Both the position numbers and the translations under genes were made by a program. Below, piece by piece: positions 33,655 through 44,815 of a stretch of 64,000 nt of DNA (position 1 is its first letter; every line of letters begins with the position of its first letter). The notes beneath the pieces are model-generated. The model worked only from the letters and a program-made list of their open reading frames with translations, did no database searches and was not told the origin of the DNA. The DNA is from Candidatus Brachythrix odensensis (GTDB lineage: Bacteria > Chloroflexota > Anaerolineae > J036 > Brachytrichaceae), in assembly GCA_016714465.1 (NCBI GenBank), contig JADKDT010000005.1, positions 248,001-312,000 on the forward strand, written 5' to 3'.

Positions 33655-36600
33655 TCATCGACTCAGCAGCGGCACATAGACCCGGGGCGGGAGCCCTTCG
33701 TCATACCCGATATCGACTGCGCCTCCCAGCGGCCGTGGAGTGCCTTCGAAGTCGGTTGAGACTCCGGCGTCAATTCCAGCATTGATGGCCGCGCTGCCTG
33801 GCCCGAGACGATAGTCGTCCACCGCCGGGCTCATAAAACCGGCCGTGCCCGTGATCGAGTGCCCGGCATGGGCAATCGTCCCGCTGTAGGGCGTCGTGAC
33901 GGCGTCGAAGAGGGTGTAGTCTTCGCTCACCGAACCGCCGTCTCGCGCAATCCCCACGGCGTGGCCGCTGAGCAGCGTGTTTGTCATCCGCAGCGTGCCT
34001 GTAACGACGTGGATGGCCCCCGCATTTGAGGCGATGGGCGCCACGATCGTGTTGTGGATGAGATTGAGCGGTCCGCCGTTTGCCACGTAGATGGCCGTCC
34101 CTCGAGGGTCAACCGCGGTGTTTCGGGCAAACAGCGTGTTAACCACGTTCTTTGGAGAGTTGCCCTGAAAGTACATCCCGCCGGCAAAGCCCCCCGTGGT
34201 CGCGGAGTTGCTCATGAACTGGCTCCCGGTGACGTTGGCTGTAGCCTCCATCGCAGCGCCACCGCCGCGACTGGCGGTGTTTCGAGTGAACAGGCTGCCG
34301 GTCATGTTTGTCGTTCCATTGAAGTACGCGCCGCCGCCACTGCCCGTGGCCCCAGTGTTTTCCGCGAACGTGCCGCCGGTCACGTTGGCGGACCCGGCGA
34401 ATAGCGCGCCACCCCCCGAGAGCAACGCGAAATTGTTGCTGAAAGCAGAATGGGTCACATTGGCGATTCCGCTGAAAAACGCGCCGCCGCCGAAGGAAGC
34501 CGCTGTATTGCTGGCAAACGTGCTGGCCGTCACGTTGGCGGTGCCCTGGGCATACACGCCTCCGCCACTTTGAGACGCGGTGCTGCTGACGAACATGCTG
34601 CCTGTCACGCTGGCGGATGAGGCGAAATACGCGCCACCGCCATTTCCGGCGGCCCCCGTTCCCGAAGCGCGACCATTGGCCACCGTCACCCCGGATACCG
34701 TCAGTGGCTGGGCGGCATACACCCCGCCGCCTGTGCCCGTGATCGCCCCGTTCGCAAGCAGCAGACCCACCAGGGTGGAGGCCGCGCCGGCCGAGATTAC
34801 GCGCCCACCGCTGAGCGCGTCAAGCGTGGCCGGTTGGGTGATCGGAAAGGCGCTCGTCCAGTTCGTCGGGGTGTAGCCACCCGCCAGGGTCAGGGTCCGG
34901 GTGATCAGGGCCACCTGAAAACCGCCACCCTGCAAGGCAACGCCCGCGCAATATCCGGCTACCTTGACGGTCGCCCCCAGATTGGCCGCCCCCAGCGCCT
35001 CGCGCACTGCCGCCGCATCGCCGCTGCCGTAGACCGTTGTGCCATTGTCTGGCGTGACAAGGCACGGGTAGTGCGGGCTCTCGTCATAGCCGATATCCGG
35101 CCCATTGCCTTGCGGCCGCGGCGCGCCCTCGAAGTCGATCGCGATCCCGGCATTCCCCCCGGCATCGATGGCCCGGCTGCCTGGCCCAAGATGAAAGTTG
35201 TTCACCGCCGCGTTCACAAACCCGGCCGTGCCCGTGATCGAATGCCCGCCGCTGGTGATTGTGCCACTGTAGGGCGTTGTGACAGCGTTGAAGAGTACAT
35301 AGTCTTCGCTCACCGAACCTCCGCTTCGTTCAATGCCCACCGCGTGGCCGCTGATCAGCGTGTTCGTCGTCCGCAGGGTGCCCGTCAGGACGAAGATTGC
35401 CCCGGCGCTCGATGCGATCGGCGCCGCAATCGTGGCGTGGATGAGGCTGAGCGGTCCTGCGTTTGACACGTAAATGGCCGTCCCTCGGGGATCCACGGCG
35501 GAGTTTCGCGCAAACAGCGTGTTGACCAACCGCTTCGGCGCGGCGCCTGCGAGATACATCCCGCCGGCAAAGCCACCCGCGGTTGCGGAATTACTGATGA
35601 ACACGCTCCTTGTAACACTGCCTGCAGCTTCCAAAGCCGCGCCACCGCCGCGGTTGGCGGTGTTTGCAGAAAACGTGCTGCCGGTCACTTTGGCCGTTCC
35701 GTCGAATCGCGCCCCGCCGCCCGAGAGTAACGTGTTATTGCGGTCGAATGCGCAGTCGATCACGTTTGCGGTTCCGAAGAAATATGCCCCGCCGCCCGAA
35801 AGCAACGCGGTATTGCTGTGGAATGCGCTTCCGGTTACGTTGGTCGTTCCGAAGAAATACGCCCCGCCGCCGTTAAAAAGAGACGTGGTATTGCTGGCGA
35901 ACGTGCTGCCGGTCACGTTGGCGGTCCCGTAGAAATACGCCCCGCCGCCATCATTGGACGCGTTGTTTCTGGCGAATGTGCTGCCAGCCACGCTGGTGGC
36001 TCCGTGAAACGCCGCCCCGCCGCCGTTGGTCGTAGACGCAGTATTTCGGGTGAACGCGCTGCCATTCAGGTTGGCGGCAGTCCCGAAATACGCCCCGCCG
36101 GCCTCATACGCGGTGTTGCTGGCGAATGCGCTGCCAGCCACGCTCGTGACTCCGTTGAAGTACGCTCCGCCGCCAGCGTCGGCGGTATTGCTGGCGAACG
36201 TGCTGCCGGTCACATTGGCTGACGAGGCGAACTGTGCGCCGCCGCCGTAGGTGGCGGCATTTCTGGAGAACGTGCTGCCGGTCACGTTGACGGCAGCGGC
36301 AAAAGCCGCGCCACCCCCGAATTCGGCGGTATTACTCGCAAACGTGCTGCTGGTGACGTTGGCGGCGACGCCGAACCGCGCCCCGCCGCCATAATCAATG
36401 GCGTTGTTGCTGGCGAACGCGCTGCCAGACACGTGGGCGGCTCCGTTGAAGAACGCCCCGCCGCCGCTGGTGGAGGACGCGGTATTGCTGGTGAACGTGC
36501 TGTTGGTTACGCTGGCGAGCGCGAAAAAATAGGCGCCGCCGCCATGGTTGGAGGACGCGTTTCTGGTGAACATGCTGCTGGTCACGTTGGCGCTTCCGCC

Positions 36601-37362
36601 AATCATCATCCCGCCGCCTTTGGCCCCGGAATTGTTGGTGAAGGTGCTGGCGGCCACATCCGCGCTTTCGTTGATGTAGAGCCCGCCGCCATTGCCATTG
36701 GCGGTGTTGCTGATGAAGACGCTCCGCGTCACATTGGCGGTTCCGGAGATGAATGCCCCGCCGCCCGAAGACCCCGCGGTGTTGCTGATCGCGCTTCCGC
36801 CCTGCATGGACACGGCCCCAAACGCATAAATGCCGCCCGCGGAACCCGAAGCGCGATTTGACCTGAAGTGAACGTCAATCAGCGTAAGGTCGCTGTTGGC
36901 GTACACACCGCCACCGCTGCCGGTCACGTTCCCATTCCGAATCGTCAACGAGATCACTGTGAGTGGGACCGAGACCAGGAAGACGCGCGACGCGCCATTG
37001 CCGTCGACGGCGAGATTGGTCGCGGCGGACCCGGTGATGGTGATCGCCTTGGTCACGGTCAACTCTCCCGTCGTCAAGGTGATCACAGCGTTGGGCGCCA
37101 ACCCGCTGAATTGGATCGTGTCGCCGTCTGCCGATGCGATCAGGGCCGCCCGAAGTGAGCCCATTCCGCTGTCGTTGGTGTTGGTGACGGTCCGCACGAC
37201 CGCCACGGCGCCGAACGTTGCCGGGCGGCGCCGCAAGGCCAGGGCGGACGCGTGATCAAACGGCGCGGGGTCAAGACCCGTCGGCGCGCTCGCCCGGACG
37301 TAGACCGGCGAGAGCGCAACGAACAAGGTCAAGGCGAGTCGGACGAAGTGCTTTGTTGTCAT
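33655..37362 (-). CDS. Large exported right-handed beta-helix protein (polymorphic outer-membrane-protein-like repeats)
   Basis: The start at 37362 (MTTKHFVRLALTLFVALSP) provides a Sec signal; 1235 residues follow. After a TVTNTNDSGMGSLRAAL entry motif come many repeats of about 23 residues of the form GGGAYF-G-ANVTGSTFASNTA, predicted to stack as a parallel beta-helix. The protein has two halves. Each ends in PDIGYDES/VDIGYDEG, and the second is introduced by a new GGYTPTNW segment. The C-terminus is VYVPLLSR, a tail type common on exported Chloroflexota proteins. It is probably a cell-surface or secreted adhesin/structural protein. It sits between the two secreted-protein/SARP pairs. Confidence 0.85.
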   Translation of the reverse strand: MTTKHFVRLALTLFVALSPVYVRASAPTGLDPAPFDHASALALRRRPATFGAVAVVRTVTNTNDSGMGSLRAALIASADGDTIQFSGLAPNAVITLTTGELTVTKAITITGSAATNLAVDGNGASRVFLVSVPLTVISLTIRNGNVTGSGGGVYANSDLTLIDVHFRSNRASGSAGGIYAFGAVSMQGGSAISNTAGSSGGGAFISGTANVTRSVFISNTANGNGGGLYINESADVAASTFTNNSGAKGGGMMIGGSANVTSSMFTRNASSNHGGGAYFFALASVTNSTFTSNTASSTSGGGAFFNGAAHVSGSAFASNNAIDYGGGARFGVAANVTSSTFASNTAEFGGGAAFAAAVNVTGSTFSRNAATYGGGAQFASSANVTGSTFASNTADAGGGAYFNGVTSVAGSAFASNTAYEAGGAYFGTAANLNGSAFTRNTASTTNGGGAAFHGATSVAGSTFARNNASNDGGGAYFYGTANVTGSTFASNTTSLFNGGGAYFFGTTNVTGSAFHSNTALLSGGGAYFFGTANVIDCAFDRNNTLLSGGGARFDGTAKVTGSTFSANTANRGGGAALEAAGSVTRSVFISNSATAGGFAGGMYLAGAAPKRLVNTLFARNSAVDPRGTAIYVSNAGPLSLIHATIAAPIASSAGAIFVLTGTLRTTNTLISGHAVGIERSGGSVSEDYVLFNAVTTPYSGTITSGGHSITGTAGFVNAAVNNFHLGPGSRAIDAGGNAGIAIDFEGAPRPQGNGPDIGYDESPHYPCLVTPDNGTTVYGSGDAAAVREALGAANLGATVKVAGYCAGVALQGGGFQVALITRTLTLAGGYTPTNWTSAFPITQPATLDALSGGRVISAGAASTLVGLLLANGAITGTGGGVYAAQPLTVSGVTVANGRASGTGAAGNGGGAYFASSASVTGSMFVSSTASQSGGGVYAQGTANVTASTFASNTAASFGGGAFFSGIANVTHSAFSNNFALLSGGGALFAGSANVTGGTFAENTGATGSGGGAYFNGTTNMTGSLFTRNTASRGGGAAMEATANVTGSQFMSNSATTGGFAGGMYFQGNSPKNVVNTLFARNTAVDPRGTAIYVANGGPLNLIHNTIVAPIASNAGAIHVVTGTLRMTNTLLSGHAVGIARDGGSVSEDYTLFDAVTTPYSGTIAHAGHSITGTAGFMSPAVDDYRLGPGSAAINAGIDAGVSTDFEGTPRPLGGAVDIGYDEGLPPRVYVPLLSR

Positions 37363-37397
37363 CGGTGAAACCTCATGGATGGTTCTTGCGGGCGGCG

Positions 37398-37846
37398 CTA
37401 GGGCAGGAAACAACCCACCCAGACACCGCTTTCATCCGGCCCCAGGTTGTCGTTGAGCATCGCCCCGCGGTAGCAGTAGAAACCGCCGCCGGCATAGGTC
37501 GTGCCGGTGTAGACCGCGCTCCAGGTGCGGGGCGAGGGATTGTTGAAGCGGACAACCAACAGGCTCCGATCGAGGGTGAACGAAAATGTCCCGCTGACCT
37601 GCAGCGGCGTGTTGGGATAGTCCAGGGCGGTTCCCTTTGGTTTTGTCCCAAGCAACCAGACGGGTCGCGATGGCAGCGCGGAAGAGCAGCCGGATGGCCC
37701 GTAGGTGTAAGCGTTTAGGCAGGGCGTCAGAATCAAGGTTCGATGTACCGGTGGCGTCGTCCCGGCCTGGGCGGTTTGGGCGTTCCGAACAGGGTGAAGG
37801 CCAGGCCGAGAACAGCGACGATGCGGGACAGGGTTGATTGATGCAT
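37398..37846 (-). CDS. Small secreted Cys-containing protein, paralogue B (frameshifted in signal region)
   Basis: The ATG at 37846 follows GGAGG and opens MHQSTLSRIVAVLGLAFTLF. A one-base shift near 37790 then brings in AQTAQAGTTPPVHRTLILTPC, which continues as the open frame 37736-37398. The joined protein is about 148 residues and aligns with paralogue A over its length (QTASAAPPVQRTINVTYC in A; the same C-terminal YAGGG-CYRG-ML-SGVW-GC-LP). It is divergent from SARP copy 2 by 118 nt, the same arrangement as paralogue A with SARP copy 1. Confidence 0.7.
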
Positions 37847-37964
37847 GTGTGATCCTCCGTAGGTTTGGAACGACCTTACAGAATCGCCGTCATCGCCGCG
37901 TCACACCACGGCGGCTGTCGGACCAGAAGCCGACAAAACTGAAGATGGCATACTTCGCCGCTGT

Positions 37965-40900
37965 ATGACCGACACGGTTCACATCGCGGTGTTTGGCAGC
38001 CTGCGCGTCCGCGCCGGGCGCGCGCCAATCGACCTGCGCGGCCAGGCCGCCGAGCTGATGGGCCTGCTGGCGGTGGAGCACGCCCAGGGCGGCGATGGCG
38101 ATCGTGACCGGCTGGCCGGCCTGCTTTTTCCCGACATTGACCAGCTGGCTGCCCGGCGCCAACTCGCCATCGCCCTGTTTCGGCTGCGCAAGGCGCTTGG
38201 CCCAAATGCGACGATCCTGCGCGCGACTCCCACCCGCGTGCTCTTGCGCGACGTTGCGGTCGATGCGAGCGCCTATGAAACCGAGCTGGCGCAGGCTGGC
38301 CCGCTCCGGCTGATCGAGATTCTCGACCCGTATCAGGGCGATCTGCTCGAATCGCTCTCGGGCGAATGGCTGAACGCCCCCCGGGCGCGCTGGCGCGCGG
38401 CCTGTCTGGCCGCGTTGCCGCGCCTGGTTCAGGGGCTTGAACAAGCTGGCGATTCCGATCGGGCGCTCGCCTGGACCACCCGTTGGCAGGCCCTCGAGCC
38501 GCTGGATGACGCCGCCTGCGCGGCCCACATGCGCCTGCTTTGGCGCGCCAAACGGCAGGCCGAAGCGCTGCGTTGCTACGACACATTTTCGCGCGCCCTG
38601 CGCCGGGAGCTCAAGGTTGAACCGGACAGTGGTCTGCGCCAGCTCGCCCAGGCCATCGCGCGTGAGAACGAAGCTCTGGCCCAGGGCGAACGCGCAAACA
38701 CCCGGGTGGGCCGCGCGTCCGAGCGGGCCGCCCTGCTGCGCGGGCTGGATGACCTGGCCCGGCCGGCCGTGATGCTCTTGCTTGGCGATGCCGGGATGGG
38801 CAAGACAACTCTGTTGGACGATCTCGCCGATGCCGCGCGCTGGCGCGGGATGGCCGTTGCCCGGGCGCGGGCGGGGGCGTTGGGCGGCGCCCCCGCCGGC
38901 GCGCCCATGACCGAGGCCCTGATCGGCGCGCTGACGCCGGCCATGCAGGACCGGCTGATCCGGGCGCTGGGCAAGTCCGCCTGGCAGGTCATCGTCGACA
39001 CCCTGCCCCAGCTCGCGCCGCCGTCCACGGGGTCACGCATGCCGCGCCCCGCCTCGCTGCCAGTGGTATTTCGCGCGCTGCTGCAGGAGCTGGCCAGCTT
39101 GCAGCCAACCATCGTCCTCTTGGATGACGCGCAGTGGGCGGATCCGGACTGCTGCGCGCTGCTGGCCGAGCTGCCCGGCTTGATGCAGGGCGTGCCGTTG
39201 CGAATCGTTCTGAGCGCGCGCCTGGCCGAGGCCAGCCACAATGGGCCGCTGTGGGAGGCCCTGAAGCGCCTGGATACGGGCGGAAATTTGCAACGGGTCC
39301 GGCTCGGCCCGCTGACCGAACAAAACAGTTTGCAACTGGCTGAAGCGCTGGCCCCAGGGATGCCGCGGGATGAGGCTTTGGACATCCATCATCAAAGCGG
39401 CGGAAACCCGCTGGTCGTGCGGGCGTTGCTCCTGGCCCGCTCGGGCATCCATGGCGCACTGACCGGGCTTGCCGATGTGTATTTCAACCAATTGGCCCGC
39501 TTGTCCACGGATGCGCGCCAGAGCCTGGAGCGCGCGGCGCTCTTCTCCCGCGAGGTGCGCCTGGACGAATGGGCGGCAGCCTGCGACGGGCCAGCGCCGC
39601 TTCCGGAACTGCTTGCCAGCAGCCTGCTGGTCCAGACCGATGCCGGGTATGCGTTGCAGCACGATCTTCTTCGCGCCCACATTGTCGAATCCCTCAGTCC
39701 AGCCGAGCGTGAAACCGCCCACGCGCGAATCGCCGAGGCGCTCATCGACCGGCGCGCGCCGCCGGCCGAGATTGCCGCCCACTGCGAACAGGCCGGGCGC
39801 TGGGCCCAGGCCTGCGCCCACCTGCGCGCAGCGGCCGACGAAGCGCTGCGCCTGTCGGCCGTCGCCAATGCCGCCGCGCTGACCGAGCGGGTGGAGCGGG
39901 CCATCGCGCGGGGCAATCTGGGCGAGCGCGAGAAATTGCACGCTCGGCACCTGCGCCTGCGCCTTGTTCAGGCGCGGGCCTGGTCAGACGATGCCCAGGC
40001 CGAGGCGGTGGCGCTCACCCGGGATGCGCTTGCCTTGGGCGACTGGACGACTGCCATCTGGGCGATGCGGGCCCAGTTTCGAGTGCTGGCCTTGTCCGCC
40101 CGATTTGACGAACTTCGCGCATTGGGCGCTGAGGCCGTGGGCGTCGCCGATCGGGCAGGCGACGGCCGTGCTGCGGTCGAGGCGTTGAACGATCTCGCCC
40201 AACTGGTCAGCAACTATCAGATGGACACCGCCCATGCCCTGACCCTGGCCGCCGAAGCCGAGCAACGCGCCCTGGCCCTCGAGGACGGCGGGGCGGCGAT
40301 TGCCGCATTGAGAGCCGACGTGCTGCTTTCACGGGTGGCGATCTATTTCAAGATCGCCGAGGTGCGGAAAGCAGGCGCGGCTTTGGCCGAAATCGATACG
40401 ATCCGCGCGCAGCACCCGGACCTGCCGATGAACGACCTGGCCTATCTGGGCGCGCACGGTGTGGCCACCCAGGCGGCCGAGGATTATGAGCGCTCGCTCG
40501 AATGCCATCGTGAACGGGCGAAGCAGGCCGCCCTGCGCGGCGACGGGCCGCAGCAGATCGTCGCCCTGCAGAACGCCGGGCAGGTGGCCCTGGTGGTGGG
40601 GCAGATGGGCGACGCGGCCCTGTTTAATTCTGATCTTGTCCGAATCGCCCTCGAGCGGAATGACGCGCGGATCACGATGTTTCGCTGTGGGCTGGCGAAT
40701 GCGTTGCTCGAGGCCGACGACGTCGACGGGGCCGAGGAAGTGCTGGAGGCGGTGCGCGACTGGCTGTCCCAGGAACCCCGCATCGGAATGCAGGCGTTTT
40801 CCGGCTGGACCAGCCTGGCGAGGCTGCATCAGGCGCGTGGACGGTATGCGGAGGGGCTGGACTGCCTGCGCCGCGTGCTCGCTCTGGATCGGGCCAAGGG

Positions 40901-41579
40901 CACCCTGACCTATATGCCCCAGTTGATGTTCGCGCGGGCGGCAATGGACGCCGGGTTGTCCGCCGAAGCGCGTGAGGTTTTTGAGTTGGCCCGCCCGCAG
41001 GTGGACCTGAGCCGGACCGCCACCGACGTGGTGTATTACCACTGGGGTGGATTGGGTGCTGACCCGCCAGCCGCTTGCGCTGGCCAGAGCCCGCGACACG
41101 CTCTTTCGGATGGGATACCGCATCCAGCGCCGCGAGTATCGCCGCGACGCGGTGCTCAACCGCGCAGATGGGGCGCGAAATTGCCGAGCGTGGAGGGGAC
41201 TCGTTTTGCCGGGCCGCAGACGCAGCGCGTTCCCGCGGGCTGGGACGCGCCGGCCACCCGGCCCGTGGGCGCGTCAGACCGCATCCGCGTCATCTGCACC
41301 GTCGATGACGGGTTGCTGGACCCCGAGATCGCCCGCGAGCATGACAAGGCAACCCTGCGCCAGCATCGCCTGCAGCGCATTGCGCTGGAAGCCAACCTCT
41401 GCAGCGCGGCCGCCACTCATGAGGAGTTGGCCGGGAGTTGCTCGGGGTATCTGCCGCACGATCGGGCGCGACGTTCAACTCTGGCCCCGCAGAACGCGGC
41501 GTCACCCTGTTTACCCGGCGCTAACAATCGCGAACCGTCGCCACGCGCCACAAGAGCGGTTCGGCCTTCATTCAGTTGA
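37965..41579 (+). CDS. Giant SARP/BTAD-type regulator, copy 2 (3' end damaged by indels)
   Basis: The first 18 residues (MTDTVHIAVFGSLRVRAG) and the whole architecture match copy 1 at 30104: winged helix, BTAD, Walker A GDAGMGKTT, Walker B IVLLDDAQWAD, TPRs. It retains the LLASSLLVQTDAGYALQHDLLR segment missing from copy 1. From about 41045 it is broken: GGGG replaces GGG of copy 1 and shifts the frame; more indels follow near 41165 and 41430, destroying the C-terminal HTH. The damage increases towards the poly-G artefact at 41939, so poor consensus there is a likely cause. Confidence 0.82.
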   Translation: MTDTVHIAVFGSLRVRAGRAPIDLRGQAAELMGLLAVEHAQGGDGDRDRLAGLLFPDIDQLAARRQLAIALFRLRKALGPNATILRATPTRVLLRDVAVDASAYETELAQAGPLRLIEILDPYQGDLLESLSGEWLNAPRARWRAACLAALPRLVQGLEQAGDSDRALAWTTRWQALEPLDDAACAAHMRLLWRAKRQAEALRCYDTFSRALRRELKVEPDSGLRQLAQAIARENEALAQGERANTRVGRASERAALLRGLDDLARPAVMLLLGDAGMGKTTLLDDLADAARWRGMAVARARAGALGGAPAGAPMTEALIGALTPAMQDRLIRALGKSAWQVIVDTLPQLAPPSTGSRMPRPASLPVVFRALLQELASLQPTIVLLDDAQWADPDCCALLAELPGLMQGVPLRIVLSARLAEASHNGPLWEALKRLDTGGNLQRVRLGPLTEQNSLQLAEALAPGMPRDEALDIHHQSGGNPLVVRALLLARSGIHGALTGLADVYFNQLARLSTDARQSLERAALFSREVRLDEWAAACDGPAPLPELLASSLLVQTDAGYALQHDLLRAHIVESLSPAERETAHARIAEALIDRRAPPAEIAAHCEQAGRWAQACAHLRAAADEALRLSAVANAAALTERVERAIARGNLGEREKLHARHLRLRLVQARAWSDDAQAEAVALTRDALALGDWTTAIWAMRAQFRVLALSARFDELRALGAEAVGVADRAGDGRAAVEALNDLAQLVSNYQMDTAHALTLAAEAEQRALALEDGGAAIAALRADVLLSRVAIYFKIAEVRKAGAALAEIDTIRAQHPDLPMNDLAYLGAHGVATQAAEDYERSLECHRERAKQAALRGDGPQQIVALQNAGQVALVVGQMGDAALFNSDLVRIALERNDARITMFRCGLANALLEADDVDGAEEVLEAVRDWLSQEPRIGMQAFSGWTSLARLHQARGRYAEGLDCLRRVLALDRAKGTLTYMPQLMFARAAMDAGLSAEAREVFELARPQVDLSRTATDVVYYHWGGLGADPPAACAGQSPRHALSDGIPHPAPRVSPRRGAQPRRWGAKLPSVEGTRFAGPQTQRVPAGWDAPATRPVGASDRIRVICTVDDGLLDPEIAREHDKATLRQHRLQRIALEANLCSAAATHEELAGSCSGYLPHDRARRSTLAPQNAASPCLPGANNREPSPRATRAVRPSFS

Positions 41580-41603
41580 TATGCGCCTGAAGCGACTTCG
41601 CCT

Positions 41604-41938
41604 ATCATTGAGATCACTTCCGCTGTAAGAATCGATGAAAGCGAGATCCGGCTCGATTTCGTCCGCGCGTCAGGCCCGGGTGGTCAGAACGTCAATAAAG
41701 TAGCGTCTTCGGTTCTTCTCCGTTTTGATGTCCGCAATTCCCCCTCGCTACATCTGGAAGTCAAAGAACGCCTGATCAAGCTGGCCGGCAGGCGGATGAC
41801 GGCTGATGGATTTCTGCTTATTGAGGCCAAACGACACCGCACCCAGGAACAAAACCGGGTTTGATGCCATCCAGCGGTTCATTACACAGCGTTGATTCAA
41901 AATGCTCTGGAGGCGAAACATCGGAGCCCAAACCCGTC

Positions 41939-41939
<1 letters not shown>
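41604..41939 (+). pseudogene. arfB: Peptidyl-tRNA hydrolase ArfB-like ribosome-rescue factor, fragment
   Basis: In the frame through 41631 the sequence reads IEITSAVRIDESEIRLDFVRASGPGGQNVNK, where GGQ is the peptidyl-tRNA hydrolysis motif of ArfB/release factors. LIKLAGRRMTADGFLLIEAKRHRTQEQNR follows, also ArfB-like. The expected start ATG is read as ATC at 41604. A frameshift occurs at 41861-41865 (NRV then stop; the alternative frame continues DAIQRF), and the 3' end runs into the poly-G block. ArfB releases stalled ribosomes by inserting a basic C-terminal tail into the mRNA channel; that tail is missing here. It is almost certainly an intact gene in the organism. Confidence 0.75.
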
Positions 41940-43371
<1,432 letters not shown>

Positions 43372-43380
43372 TTCCGATCT
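43372..43380 (+). other. Illumina adapter 3'-end remnant (TTCCGATCT)
   Basis: The nine bases immediately after the poly-G block equal the last nine bases of the standard Illumina read adapter. Genomic sequence resumes directly after it, as it would at the start of an insert. Confidence 0.75.
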
Positions 43381-44084
43381 GGAGGAAACCTCGTCATGCC
43401 ATCATGGCCGAGCTGGACGTTCACCCGCTCGCCGGCGGCGATGGCTTTGTTCACCGATGTCGGCGCGATCGGCCGCTCGTATGGACAGCACCTTGACGAC
43501 GAAGCGGCCGCCCGCCCGGGCTCAAGAAGCTGGCCATGTCAAGCCAGAGTCGGCCTCGTCGCCTGGTTTGACGGCGAGGATGCCGGGCTGGAGCCTGACT
43601 CTTCCTGGACGACAAAGCGGCGGGCCCTGCTCGGGTGGAGCAGGCCGGCCGCCAACCTGCCCCGTTGGCTACACTCTTCACCACGGTCTACCGACTTCTA
43701 AGGCGTCACCCATAGCGGCGCGTTCGACGATTCGGCGTGGGGCAGGAACAGGCACCACTGCGCCGTTCAGCACCTGCAACAGCGGCATCGGTTGCTGGAA
43801 GACCGACCTGACCGGAACCTATGAGCTATTCTCATTCCAGAACCTGACTTCCCCGAACATCACCGGCGTAGCTCTATCATTGGAAACCATGGCGCACAAA
43901 TCAGGCGGACAAAGAGTGCGGAACCGCCTGTGGGAGGCTGACGGGCGCCCGATGAGCGATGGCGAGCGCCGGGGGCGTGCACGGCGCAGGCTCGAACGCC
44001 GGCTGCTTCTGGAAGTTGTCGACGGATGGTGCAGGGCTGTGTGGCGTTTGGCTTCCAGGTATTTGTGCCGCGCGTCCAGGCGCA
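43381..44084. other. Low-quality stretch with pieces of an exported protein gene
   Basis: No continuous gene can be read. Pieces in different frames resemble one exported protein: a THSGAFDDSAWG segment (about 43705-43745) and a STCNSGIGCWKTDLTGTYEL...LTSPNI segment (about 43768-43865). This order is found in secreted Chloroflexota proteins with a MAM/jelly-roll-like domain. Frames change between pieces, so several indels are likely. A second Cys/Trp piece (NAGCFWKLSTDG) lies near 44000. Confidence 0.45.
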
Positions 44085-44753
44085 ATGATCGTTCGCCGGA
44101 AATCAGGCAGGCAAAAAGGTGAGGGGACCGAAAGCCCGTTGCCCGACGCGTTTCGCCATGAAGCGCGACGCTCTCCCGAACTGCGAACTACGCTGGCATT
44201 GCGACGCGCGGATCATTGGTCCGTCGATCCGGCAAAAGGCGTCCTCCGCATCTCGCCCAGCGCCAACACCGACTTCTGGCAACGCACCCACTATGGCTTC
44301 GAGGCCGACTCGGGCCATTTCCTGCATCTCCGCGCGACCGGCGACTTCGCCTTGACGACAAAGGTGACATCGCATCCCCGCCATCAGTATGACCAGGCCG
44401 GCCTGATGGTCCGCGTGTCCCCTGCCTGCTGGCTCAAGACCTCGGTCGAGTTCGAGCCGGATGAGCCCAGCCGCCTGGGCGCGGTCGTGACTAACGCCCA
44501 ATACTCAGACTGGTCCACCCAGCCGCTGGCAAAGGACATCGATACCGTCTGGTTTCGGATCCAGGTGATGGGCGCAGACTGCACCGTCATGAGTTCACTG
44601 GATGGCCTGGCCTGGCAGCAGATTCGGGTGGCGCATCTCATGGAGCGCACGGCCGCGTCTGTCGTGTCATGCGGGCTCTACGCCTGCAGCCCCAAGGCCG
44701 CCGGCTATCAGGCCGAGTTTCACTGCCTGAGGTTCGATCCCATCGGCACGTGA
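44085..44753 (+). CDS. DUF1349 (YesU/enolase-regulation-like concanavalin fold) protein
   Basis: From about 44209 the sequence fits DUF1349: DHWSVDPAKGVLRI, FWQRTHYGFEADSGHFL, YDQAGLMVRVSPACWLKTSVEF and YSDWSTQPL. The family folds as a concanavalin-like jelly roll of about 190 residues and probably binds or processes carbohydrate; function is unproven. The first 40 residues from the ATG at 44085 are not conserved, so the real start is uncertain and an upstream indel is possible. The C-terminal end at 44753 looks natural. Confidence 0.75.
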   Translation: MIVRRKSGRQKGEGTESPLPDAFRHEARRSPELRTTLALRRADHWSVDPAKGVLRISPSANTDFWQRTHYGFEADSGHFLHLRATGDFALTTKVTSHPRHQYDQAGLMVRVSPACWLKTSVEFEPDEPSRLGAVVTNAQYSDWSTQPLAKDIDTVWFRIQVMGADCTVMSSLDGLAWQQIRVAHLMERTAASVVSCGLYACSPKAAGYQAEFHCLRFDPIGT

Positions 44754-44815
44754 CCGGTTTTGCCAGGAGGAATTGGGTCCATACTGTCCTGTAGACACCA
44801 GCAGGAGGTGTGCCC

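Noticed and set aside
34200..36900. Regular short repeats as a CRISPR or satellite array
   Set aside because: The period of about 66-72 nt follows the 23-residue protein repeat of the beta-helix gene, and the variation is codon-like.
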